Assembly: GCA_011947345.1 (NCBI GenBank)
Contig: JAAVTG010000347.1
Coordinates: forward strand, 1-64,000
Direction of reading: 5' to 3'
From: Phytophthora quininea
Lineage: Eukaryota; Oomycota; Peronosporomycetes; Peronosporales; Peronosporaceae
Length of the DNA stretch: 64,000 nt
Shown: one piece after another, positions 54,724-64,000 of the stretch
How the letters are laid out: every line of letters begins with the position of its first letter
Numbering within the stretch: the first letter of the stretch is position 1
Program-made: the position numbers and the translations under genes
The notes under the pieces: model-generated
Seen by the model: only the letters and a program-made list of their open reading frames with translations
Databases searched by the model: none
What the model was told of the DNA's origin: nothing

Positions 54724-55144
54724 GACAAGCGCGCTAATGTTAGCCAGTGATCACTCATCGTGACGGATAAGATACGAGGCAACGAAAATCGCGACTAGCG
54801 AGACGCCATGGTGGAGCTGCCTGTGTCAATGCCCTTCACGTTCGTTTCGCGGTGGTTTGAAGTGAGAATCGACTAGCTTTCTTGGATCTACAGAGGTAAT
54901 ACCTGCCCCAGGTTATCGAAGATGGCCAGCCGCCGAGAGCTGCAAATTATAGGTAAATACAGAGACAGCTTTGCGACAGGTGCTGACAGCACGAACTCTC
55001 CATGAACGCAAAGTTGATGCCTGCTGCTGCCAACGCATGACGGTGTGGATATATTCTGTTCAGAATATATAAAATATAAAACGGATTTACTTATATGAAA
55101 GTGTCTCATCCGCATCAAAGTCATTCCCCACGTTCCTTGTCGCG
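54724..55144. other. Divergent promoter region, about 420 bp
   Basis: No gene seen. An AT-rich patch with ATATATAAAATATAAAA-like sequence lies about 60-80 bp before the transporter ATG. Confidence 0.5.
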
Positions 55145-56359
55145 ATGGAGTCCCGCACGCCGACGCTGTTGGGTGCGGCCTGGCCCTGCGTGTTCTACTT
55201 GCTGTGCTCACTGACCATGAACCTGCTGACCAAGGCGCTGGTGACGACGTTCCAGTGGCGCTCCGTCTACACTTTGGGCGCCATCCAGAGCTCCTTCACG
55301 CTCGCGAGCCTGTCGCTACTGGCCGTGATCCAGCGCGCCTTCTGCTTCGTGAAGGGACGAAAGCACGTGTCAACGGATAAGAAACCCAAGATGACAGCGC
55401 GCAGCGGCTGGGGCTACGTGCTTCGTGTGCTGCTGCCGCTGATGGCGCTGCATCTGAGTAACATGCTGCTCGGGTTCGCGAGTTTGCGCGTCGTGAATCT
55501 GCCAATGTCCGTTCCAAGCCGCACGTGGCTGCTTTCCGTCGGATTTTCAATGCTGACGAGGCGTAATGTGGTGGTTGCAGGTACCTGGTCATCCGACGCT
55601 TGACGACCATCACGGTCATGCTGATCGAATGGCTCGTGCTGCGCAAGGTGCGTAAGGTTGAGCTGCTGAAGAAGCAAAAGATGATAGTGATCTAACGATG
55701 GGACTTGGGACAGACTATTGCCAACTCGATTAAAGTGGCTCTACTCGGTGCGTCTTGCACTTTGCTGATGGTGTAGAGTGGCGTATGTAGCTAACCTGAT
55801 CGACGCTTTCGTTGTGTTTCCCAGTGAGCACTGTTGGCAGTTTGATCGCCGGCAGTACGGACATGATGTCCGACGTGCGTGGAGGATACACGTTGGTGCT
55901 GCTGCAGAACTTGTGTACTGCGCTGTCGCTTGCCTTTTCAAGGAAAGCGCGTTGAGTCCTCGCCAGCTCGTGCTGCTGAACTGTTCGGCGGGCGCTGTGT
56001 GCTGCTCCGTGCTGGGATACATGTTCGAGCGGGAAGAGGTTGCGGCGTTTCCTCGCTTAGAAGACCCTCGTTTTGTCGCTGGGATGTTTGTCATGTGCAG
56101 CATGTGTGTTTTGTACCAGTTCTCCGTGCAGCTCTGCACGCTTCGGACGTCTGCGCTCACGACCACCGTGACAGGCAACATCAAAGATCTGTTTGCTACG
56201 GTCGGAGGCTATTTGCTCTTTCCTGACGCGCCGCTGCACGCTGCTAACGTCGTGGGTGTCGCGCTTTCCTTCGTCGGCTCGTACTCGTTTTCGTATATCC
56301 GCTACCGAGCGCTAATCAGCCCGACACCGACGCCGTCGTCACACCCAAAGCAGCTCTGA
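55145..56359 (+). CDS. Nucleotide-sugar transporter (SLC35-like), three exons
   Basis: Exons 55145-55506, 55581-55747 and 55825-56359 splice through GT-AG introns. The protein has about ten hydrophobic helices: WPCVFYLLCSLTMNLLTKAL, LGAIQSSFTLASLSLLAVIQ, LLPLMALHLSNMLLGFASLR, then RRLTTITVMLIEWLVLRK, GGYTLVLLQNLCTALSLAFS, FVMCSMCVLYQFSVQLCTLR and HAANVVGVALSFVGSYSFSY. The pairs SLRVVNLPMYLVIRRLTTIT and LTTTVTGNIKDLFATVGGYL are typical of the GDP-mannose/UDP-sugar branch (SLC35D/VRG4-like). Such carriers bring activated sugars into the Golgi in exchange for the nucleotide monophosphate. Frame shifts near 55695 and 55955. Substrate not determined. Confidence 0.85.
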
Positions 56360-56454
56360 CTGCCCCGCTGTAGTTAGTAAGTCGTTGAAACATTTGCCAT
56401 TTATTCCTTGTTGATAGAGGCGCTGTATCAAAAAAAAATTACACAATAAATCAA

Positions 56455-58663
56455 TTACTCTGCTGAGCTCTGAGAGCTCACTTCAAAGTGACTGTCGGTG
56501 TCGTCATAGCTGTGTTCAAGTGGTGATACATCTGCAGATAGAGATCTGTTAGCAGTTGCACGGAAATGTCACCGAAAGCACTTACAGTCTTCACGTTGGG
56601 ACGACGCCTCCGAGACACGGTCGTCATCCTCGTTGGCATCCGCCAGAGAGACACTGTCAAAGTCGTAGTCGAGACTGGAGCTCTCCAAGAGTTGGTCTGG
56701 GGGCATCGATTGCACTCGACGAGGGCCAGCCTTCGCTCGCCTTCCTATCGGTGGCAGCTGGTGGTTAACAGGCAGAACTTGCTGCGGCATTCGCTGAGGT
56801 TCTCCTTCGCGTTGGCTTTCCAGATACGCCTTAAAGAGTCGGGAGGCGGTGGGAGGTGGCGTCCGACTCGAGTTCAATTGGACGTTGAGGTTTTGTGAAT
56901 GTCGTCGGCCTGATCGCCTGCCATCCACGACTTACGCCTCTCGTCTTGAGCCCACGCAGCTCGCCTATTCCCCTTCTCTACTGCCGCCGCAAAGCCCGGC
57001 ATACTGCCCACCATATCCGAAAAGGTGACTTCAGGGCTGGGCGGTGGCTCGTTCGACTCCCAGTCCGAGTTGCTTGTAAGTGGTTGGCTCGCTCTCCAAA
57101 CTGCAGCCTGTTGAATCGCCTGCGACAGTGAGCGCATGAGCCTGGCATTATCGCTGGTGCCCGCAGTGTGCTCCTCAATCTCATCCAGCAACATCCGCTT
57201 CTTGGCAGCCACGCGTGTGGGTGTTGACAGACCATGTCCTTGTTGAAGCGGCGTCGCTAACGCTAGTTCGGGGTCGACGCTTGCTCTCGTGGGTGCGTGC
57301 TATCGAGTAGGCTCCCCACCAGAGTAGTTTGCTCATCATCCTCTTCGTCGCCATTCCGCTCATCATCCGCCTCGCGACCAGCATCGTCTTCATCTTCCTC
57401 TTCGCTGCTGGACGAATCGTCACCACGATGCGGGTCAAGCGCTCCAAAAGTGTTCATCGTTTGCTCAGAAAGAAGTCGACGCAGTAGCAACCGCTTGGAG
57501 ACTTTCTGTTTGAGAAGAGGCCGCATTGCCTTGCGCACGCCTTTGCTTGACCAGGCCTTCTTGATCGAGTTTTCATGCTCGCGCGAGAGCATCACGAATT
57601 TGCTGATCTTGTCGTCGACGAGCTTTTCGCCGCGGTCCAATTTCCGTAGCACACGCACCAGCGTGCTCTGAATCGTAGCAATACTGCGATCCACATTTGT
57701 ATTGTCGATTTTGGGGATCAGGTATCGATCCGCGTGCTTGCATAGGTGGCGCTGGATGATGCGGATGTTGTCAAAGTGTTTGATGTACTTGTTCTCCTGC
57801 GGATCGATCGTCATGTGGCGAGCGCGCACTGCAAACCGCTCGCGGTGCTTGTTCTCGTTGCTGATGTAAATCACAAACGGCACGCACGTCGGGTGTCGCT
57901 TCACGAGCGTCAGCAGGTCGTCCGTATTCAAGTGCACGCCTTCCACCACGAGCGACTGCTTACGCTCCTCAAACATGGTGAGCACGCTGTCCAGCTTCTC
58001 CAGCACCAGATCCGACTGCATCCTGTACCCACGCAGCACCATCTTTTTGTGCAGTCTCGTCGCCGACATATCTTCTCGTCCAGCTAGGATGTCAGCCACC
58101 ATTTCAGGCGATAGAGCATCTCCAGCTTGGTACGTCGACACGAATGCACATGGATTGTCCTCCTTGGACGTGAAGGACCTCAGTACGTGCCGAACCGAGT
58201 CGGTCGGCAGCACCGTCGTCAGCCTCAACCTCGCTGCCAACAGCGACGCCAACGTCGACTTGCCCGTCCCCGACGTGCCTCCCAACAGCACTGCAAAGGA
58301 TTGGTTCCTCTGCGTAATCTCCTTGGCCACTTCAAAGTCCAGCAAGTGGTGCGGCTTGACGTAGTCCAGCTTTGCCAGAGAGCTGTAGATGCACTCGTGC
58401 AGCAGGTGCCAGGGCAGCGCCATGGGCAGCAGCTCTCGGTCTTCGCTGTTGTTGCTCAGCAGCGTGTTGCTGCTGGCTACGTGCTTGTTGAAGACGGCGA
58501 AGACCTCTTTGGTGACTGCGACCGCATCTTTGGGGCGGCAGCCCATGAGCATGAGCGTCTCCTGCAGCCGGTAGCGCGTGAACGACTCTTGCTGGCCCTG
58601 CCGCCGCACGTGCAGCAGCTCCATCGGGTCGGAGCCGTCCGCGTCGGTCTCCACGGCGTCCAT
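56455..58663 (-). CDS. LPA1-like P-loop kinase (2-phosphoglycerate kinase-like)
   Basis: The first in-frame ATG is 58663 (MDAVETDADGSDPMELLHV); open frame upstream suggests the true start could be further 5'. The N-terminal ATP-cone-like part (TRYRLQETLMLMGCRPKDAV) precedes the kinase domain: Walker A LLGGTSGTGKSTLASLLAAR, TVLPTDSVRHVLRSF, SLVVEGVHLNTDDLLTLVKR, VIYISNENKHRERFAVRARH and KYIKHFDNIRIIQRHLCKHA. This set matches plant LPA1 (low phytic acid) and archaeal 2-phosphoglycerate kinases. The C-terminus is long, acidic and Ser-rich, ending in a second exon (56531-56455). Frame shifts near 57296 (GGG) and 56891-56894 (TTTT) each need one base. A role in phytate or phosphorylated-metabolite supply is inference from plant LPA1. 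Confidence 0.85.
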
Positions 58664-59428
58664 CGGCGCTTGGTTGGCGAACTTGGACGCGGTGGACACG
58701 GGCGAGTGCACGGGCACGTACTGCGCGGGTCGTGGGGCGTGGCGAGGCACCTTGGCGAGGCGTTTCCCGATCGAAAGTGGCTGCGACGGACGGTATCTGT
58801 CAAGTCACGCGCTGAGCAATCCGCTTGAGATCGGTGTTTAGAAATCACCGAGGCAATTCGTTTAAGTGTAAGCGGGGCAAAGTTTATGTAAGAAGAGTAA
58901 AGGATCATTGAACTTAATCAGGAGAAACTTGCTGCTACGCTCGACAGCGGCAGCGGGTCCCAGCGGTAACCTTTGTCGTGCCTGTCGATGCAAGACGCGT
59001 GCTCTGCTGTCAGGACAGCCAAAAACACATGTATTCCGGCGAGAAAGCACCACTAGTATTCTGATATTTTTTTGCCAGCTAGAACGATCGCATCCTGTCG
59101 GGAGCTGGTGATGACCAGTCCCTGCTTTGAGCGGGTGTTCATGTTTCTTTCTCAATCGCCTACAATTCCGCAAGTGCTGAAGTTCATTAAACGCTGCAAT
59201 AGCTCGAAGGCTTTCGAATACCTGTAGCACTCAAAAGTATAAGCACGTCACGAGCTTATTGATACACTTGCTGGTTGTTGTTGTTGAGCACATTTTTTTA
59301 ATATAAAAATGCAGCAGTCTCAATAAAAAATATAGTTTTCACTCCTTTGCCCCCTCGCATACAAAATCCAACACGGGCATCGTCCCCACGTACTGCCGTC
59401 GGCCAAGGGCGGCGTAACTCCCCGGACG
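58664..59428. other. Divergent promoter region, about 765 bp
   Basis: No supported gene. The right part is AT-rich with TTAATATAAAAATG and AATAAAAAATATAG tracts near 59300-59335. The left part may contain extra 5' coding sequence of the LPA1-like gene, since its frame stays open to about 58800. Confidence 0.45.
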
Positions 59429-61700
59429 ATGGCGAGCAAGCGTCTGGACGCCGTCAAGCTGGCCAAGAGCTCGCGCTGGGAGGAGCTGCGGCGCCTCGTG
59501 GACGCTGAGCCGCCCACGGCGCAGCAGGTGGACTCGTACGGCATGCTGCCGCTGCACTGGGCCTGCACCGAGCCGCAATCCATCGGCGAGGGCGTGCTGC
59601 TTGCGCTGCTCAAGGCCTATCCGCAGGGCGCGCGGGCCGCCAACACGGCCGAGATGCTGCCGCTGCAGATCGCCATCAAGGCTCAGGCGCGCATCGAGTG
59701 GCTGCAGGCTCTGCTGGCTTCGTATCCGGACGCCGTGCTCAAGAAAGCCCCCACGGGGAGAACGCCGTGCAACTGGCGCGGAAATCCGGGCTGCCCAACC
59801 GCAGCGTCAAGCTGCTGGAGGAAATGTACCACCACGTGTGTGCCAAGGAAGGACTGCCCGACCAACTTGCCATGGAAGAAGAGGAGGCCAAGCTGCAGGA
59901 ACAGCAGCAGGTGCAGCAGGAAGAGGAGGGGCAATTACGACCGTCGGAGCGATTCCAAGCGATTGCAGGAGACCTGCCGGTACCCAACCGCATCAGCGGC
60001 GTGCAGATCGGGCAGCAACGACAGCGGAGACTGAGCAGCACGGCGTCGCTCAAGATGAGATCCTTCTCGGACAATGAGTTTTATGCGCAGCAGATGAACA
60101 CGGCGCTGGGACCGCCCATGAATCCGAGTATCACCAGTCCGAGTCCCTGGTCGCCGCGCAGAACGATGGAATCGAGTGTGCGTCCGCAAATGGGCGGACA
60201 ACGACCGTCCGCGACGTCGAGGGCGACGGTATCGCTGCCGCCGCGGTGGATGAACGCGCCGAGCTGCAGTATCTGCGCGCAAAAATTTGGCACGTTCAAG
60301 AAGCGCCACCATTGCCGTAACTGCGGCCAATCCATCTGCCGAGACCACTCGGCGCGCGAGCGGATGAAGCTGCCGCATTACGGACTGAGCGACCGCCATC
60401 GCGTTTGCGTAGTGTGTCACGACATGCTGCGGAATGCGAATCGCCAGGCGAGGCAGCAACAGATCACGATGCAGGCTGCACAGCGTGCAGTGCCGCAGTC
60501 TCGCATCAGCCAGGCCACGGGCGGCCCGCGCCGTTCGGATGAGGCCCAGCGCTCGCCGCCGAATATGCTTGAGCGTCATGTGTCCGCACCTGCACGCGCC
60601 TCCAACTCGATCTCCGGGCCGTACATGTCATCCAACGACGCTGCGGTGAACGACCAAGTTGCGAGTTTGCAAAAGCAGGTCTCGCAGCTCATGGAAGAGA
60701 AGCAGCAGGCCGAGATGCAATTGCGTATCCAGGCGGAAATGCTGAGCGACCCGGAACGGCTCACTGGTGTGTCTCGTACTAGTACTGCAAGTGGCGGAAG
60801 TGGCACTGGTGCCTCCACGTCTCGGGATCGACAGAACTCGCTGCCAATGCAGATGCGTACAGCACCCAACGCGTCAATAGCGAACAGCGCAATTCCAGTG
60901 CCGAACCCTGGCATTGCCATGTATCGATCGACGGGCCAGTTGCTGAACAGAACACAGAGCGCAGGAAACTTCCGACCCCGGCGCGCGAGATAGACATTGA
61001 TAGTCCCAATTTTGATGGTGCCAAGCCACCGCATCAAGAGCAGCAGCCATCGCGATCCAACTCGACGGCGGGGAATCCGGCGCTGCAGAGGACGACACGA
61101 CTGCAGGATGCATTGAACACTATCGCTGCCGTGGAGTCCACCTACGACGACATCGATGGATCTGAGTCGGAATCGGACGCTGACGGTCGGGAAACGGATG
61201 TCACTGATCTCCACGATGCCGAGGCAGACGCCGAAGCTGACGTTGACGACGTCGCTCGGGAGTACCTTATCGACGAAGAAGAGGACGATGATGACGACGA
61301 TGATGAAGAAGCCGTCGTCGAGGCATCGAAGGCTGCGAACGCCGCAGTGGAGGAAGAGCTGGAGAGCGAGGACGAAGTCGGTGGCGACACGCTGCCGGAG
61401 GTGGACGTGCTGGTGAGCTTGGGCCACGTCATGATGGAGAAGGGCAGCGTCAGCGCTGCTGTGCAGGCCTTCACGCGCGCAGTGGAGATCCGACCGGAGG
61501 ATCCCGCGTTGCACTCGCTGCTGGGTCGAGCTTACTACGCTGATGAGAACTTGGATGAGGCCGTGACCTCGATCCAGCGGTCGTTGGTCCTGGAGCCGTC
61601 GGCCACCAACTCGACGCTGCTGGGCAAGATTTTGTTCGAGAAGGGCGACCACGAGAAGGCCATCGCGGCCTACCAGCGATCCCTAGACATGCAGAAGTAG
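59429..61700 (+). CDS. Ankyrin-FYVE-TPR protein
   Basis: ATG 59429 starts MASKRLDAVKLAKSSRWEEL. Domain order: two to three ankyrin-like repeats (VDSYGMLPLHWACTEPQSIG, EMLPLQIAIKAQARIEWLQA), a coiled Gln/Glu stretch, a FYVE zinc finger (CSICAQKFGTFKKRHHCRNC, GQSICRDHSARERMK, RVCVVCHDML) with the basic RHHCR motif that binds PI3P, a coiled coil (VASLQKQVSQLMEEKQQAEM), a long disordered region, a run of acidic residues and C-terminal TPR repeats (AVQAFTRAVEIRPEDPALHS, AVTSIQRSLVLEPSATNSTL). Frame shifts near 59748-59752 (C5) and 60976-60979 (C4) are each fixed by one C. About 757 residues. PI3P binding suggests an early-endosome adaptor. FYVE proteins are expanded in oomycetes. Confidence 0.88.
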
Positions 61701-61856
61701 CGATCATTCCCGAGATAAACCTTACAAGCCAAGAGCACGGAGATAGGAGTAGGATAGGAGGTAGATGTGTGAGTGTGCTCAGCCAGAAGCTGACGCAGTG
61801 ACGGAGACGGATAGATGGTGACATTGTGTCCGTTGCATCGGCGGCAGTGATGGATA

Positions 61857-62859
61857 ATGCGAGTTTTCCCACGTTTGAAGCGCATCTTCGGACCTCACGT
61901 GAGGTTGCAACAGATCAAGACGTCTGCTACCATGGCGACCCCGGGCATTCGGTGCTTCCGCTCGCTGTGGGAACGCCCGCTCCGTCTAAGCTCGCTGGGA
62001 TTGCGCCAGGTTCGTACACTGCCAAGCTGCTCACTCACATCCGCCGTCAGGGTTTGACGGCATCGAGGCAAGTGTCGGAGACCTGAAGGCTCTTGGCGGC
62101 GCGAACGTTGTGCTGCCCTTGCTAGCTGCCAACGACTTGGACTTGATCGTCGGCGCGTACTCTGGGTGGGTCGACTATGAGCCGCAGAATCTCCAGCAGC
62201 AGTTCGAAGACGTGCAGGCCCATATCACTCGCTTGCTGAGGGAGCTGGAGGTCATTTGCAGCTTCGACCAGCGCCCCGTTCGCATCAATGTGCACTCCGG
62301 CAGCGACCACTGGCCTGCGGACGAACAACGAGAGTATCTGAGCCGTGTTCACGATATCGAGCGAGAGCTGGGCTGTGACGACATTTTGGCACACGAGACG
62401 CATCGAGGCCGCATGTTCTACTCGCCGTGGCCTACGCTGGCGTTGCTGGAGGACTTCCCAAGCTTGAAGCTGACGCTGGACTTCAGTCACTGGTGCGTGG
62501 TGACTGAGCGTCTGCTTGATACGCCGGCGGACGACAAGTGGCTGCTCAACGAGATTGTTCCAAGAGTTCGTCACGTGCACGGGCGAGTGGGAACGGCACA
62601 GGCAGCTCAGCTGCCATATCCACACGACCCCGAGCTTTCGGGTTGCGAGATCGATCGCTCTCAGCGTCTGTGGGATGCTGTTTGGGCTCGGCAGAAAGCT
62701 GATGGCGAGGTTTCCACGTTCACACCCGAGTACGGTCCTATTCCGTACGCGCCGCGTCACCATGACGACCGACAAGTCGAAGCGTACGACGTTGACGACC
62801 TGTGCGCACGAACCGCCTTGGCCCAACGCGAGGAATTCGACCGAGCGACGGAAGACTGA
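61857..62859 (+). CDS. Xylose-isomerase-like TIM-barrel protein
   Basis: ATG 61857 opens MRVFPRLKRIFGPHVRLQQI, a basic leader that could target mitochondria; ATG 61932 (MATPGIRCFRSLWG) is an alternative start. Two single-base gaps, at GGG 61969-61971 and TTT 62053-62055, restore APSKLAGIAPGSYTAKLLTH followed by RRQGFDGIEASVGDLKALG. The barrel then reads DLDLIVGAYSGWVDYEPQNL, PVRINVHSGSDHWPADEQRE, ILAHETHRGRMFYSPWPTLA, LKLTLDFSHWCVVTERLL and VRHVHGRVGT, where His, Glu and Asp residues occupy the metal-site positions of AP-endonuclease-2/xylose-isomerase barrels. It is probably a sugar (phosphate) isomerase or epimerase. The substrate is unknown. Confidence 0.8.
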
Positions 62860-62939
62860 CCATTAAAGTGAAATCTCACCTTGTTCTGCGAAAACGTCAG
62901 TAGTTGAAGTCGTCTTTTGGAACTCGGCGTAGTTTGCTT

Positions 62940-63575
62940 TTACAGACTGATGGCTACTTTGGGGCGTGCCCCACTTGCCGAAGTGCTGCTTTTCGTCACT
63001 GTAGCGCCGTTAAGCTCGGCGATGATCTGGTTCCTTTGCTGCTGGAGATCCTGCTTCCTCTCGATTTTCCGTTTCTGTTGTGCAGTGTGTTCCTTCTCCC
63101 CTTTTCCAGCGTTGCAATCTCCTTGAGCAGTTTGTTTATCTTTGTCAACTGCTTCTTCAACTGCTGTGAGTCTCCGTGCAAGGCCGGGGTGGTGTCTCGA
63201 CACTCTGCGAGCTGGGCGACTGCTTTTTGGTCTCGAGCGACAGCGCAGCCAGGGGAAGCTCGTCAACGACGGCGTCGGCTTCAGTCTTTACTCCATCTCT
63301 ATTCCCCTTCGCCGCTTGCTTCGCCTCTTGCTCACGACGCTGTAGTAGACATCCGAGCACAGCGTCAGCTCACCCCCAAACATCTGTAGCCCAGTGAGCC
63401 ATCTTCTCACCCGCTGCGCGACGGTCTTGTATTTGGGCACCTCGTCCTGCGGCACGTAGCCCTGGCGGATGCGGATGGCTTTGCGCGTGGACCCATCCGC
63501 CCGCTTCGACGCCGGCACCACCACCTGTCCATCGGCCGTGCGCACCGCGCCCAGCGGCAGCTTCGTCTCGCTCAT
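62940..63575 (-). CDS. PYM1: PYM (partner of Y14 and Mago) homologue
   Basis: Exons 63575-63411 and 63339-62940 (71-bp intron). The N-terminal Mago/Y14-binding motif is clear: VVVPASKRADGSTRKAIRIR then QGYVPQDEVPKYKT, matching the conserved PYM block (IPATxRPDGTxRKxxxVxxGYVPQEEVPxY). The rest is a charged linker and a C-terminal coiled helix (QLKKQLTKINKLLKEIATLE, then QQKRKIERKQDLQQQRNQII) like the ribosome-binding end of PYM. PYM removes exon junction complexes from mRNA at the ribosome. Frame shifts fall in the C/G runs at 63098-63101 and near 63186. The gene is convergent with the TIM-barrel gene. Confidence 0.85.
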
Positions 63576-64000
63576 CGCGTCGGAAAATGGTGGCCGGACT
63601 ATTTTTGGTCCATTTTGGTCCCGATTCGAATTTACGCGGCAACGAGCAAGAGTCTGCAGCAGCCTTCACAAAAGTACTGCAAACAACGTCCGCCATGCGA
63701 CTTCCGCCACGAGAGTGTAGCTTATCCCAGCATGGCCGCAGTGGCAGCTCAAGCGCGTACATGTACTTCCAAGCTCCTCTATTGTCGATGATATGGCCGC
63801 GCCAAACAGATCGTGGCCGCATTCACCCCGATGTTTTCGCGCCTTGGCCTTCAGGACTGCCGTCCATGCAGCGAGCACCGCCAGCACATCGATGCCAGTC
63901 CGCCGGCGCTGACTCAGGGCAACAGTCTCGGTGTTCCCGCTGGGATACCTCCCAGCGAGTGAACGACAGCCAGCTCGGCGGCAGCAACGTCGGGGGAGGG
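63576..64000. other. Right-edge region, no supported gene
   Basis: Short frames only. The region upstream of PYM should contain its promoter, and part of another gene may begin beyond the edge. Confidence 0.4.

Overview
The window looks like nuclear DNA of an oomycete, most likely Phytophthora or a close relative. It is gene-dense and GC-rich, has genes on both strands, and shows short GT-AG introns (roughly 50-90 bp). The genes are eukaryotic housekeeping and signalling genes with oomycete flavour: ankyrin and FYVE proteins, a His-rich disordered protein, initiator-like TCAYTY sites near start codons, and an array related to the TTTAGGG telomere repeat. Genus and species are inference. No CRISPR array, rRNA or tRNA gene was recognised.

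Layout. 1-4.9 kb: edge-truncated and membrane proteins. 5.2-9.4 kb: two clear intact genes, mitochondrial elongation factor G and an ALG9-type mannosyltransferase. 9.5-19.2 kb: small coiled-coil protein, DnaJ protein, Nudix hydrolase, SEC63, His-rich protein, PEBP, a helical unknown, a SPIRAL1/Jupiter-motif protein and a small unknown. 20.5-30.8 kb: ankyrin protein, RluA-type pseudouridine synthase, Tousled-like kinase, a Gly/Trp-rich small protein, a PH-like protein and a voltage-gated K+ channel. 31-34.4 kb: two coiled-coil/unknown genes. 34.4-38.5 kb: a complete piggyBac-type transposon with TTAA duplication. 39.9-42.2 kb: an unknown and a Kre9/Knh1-like protein. 42.2-45 kb: gene-poor. 45-63.6 kb: CLC chloride channel, a long coiled-coil protein, TSG101/VPS23, LRR protein, nucleotide-sugar transporter, LPA1-like P-loop kinase, ankyrin-FYVE-TPR protein, TIM-barrel isomerase-like protein and PYM.

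The genes do not form one pathway. They are ordinary neighbours serving ER glycosylation and translocation, endosomal sorting (TSG101, FYVE), mitochondrial translation, ion transport and RNA biology.

A dominant feature is that more than twenty otherwise conserved coding regions are broken by single-base shifts, most often at a mononucleotide run where one extra base restores the family sequence. I read these chiefly as base-calling or assembly errors, not pseudogenes or programmed frameshifts. Coordinates below therefore span whole genes, and the text says where the frame changes. Exon limits were read by eye from splice signals. No convincing novel multigene system was found; the piggyBac element is the most interesting structure.
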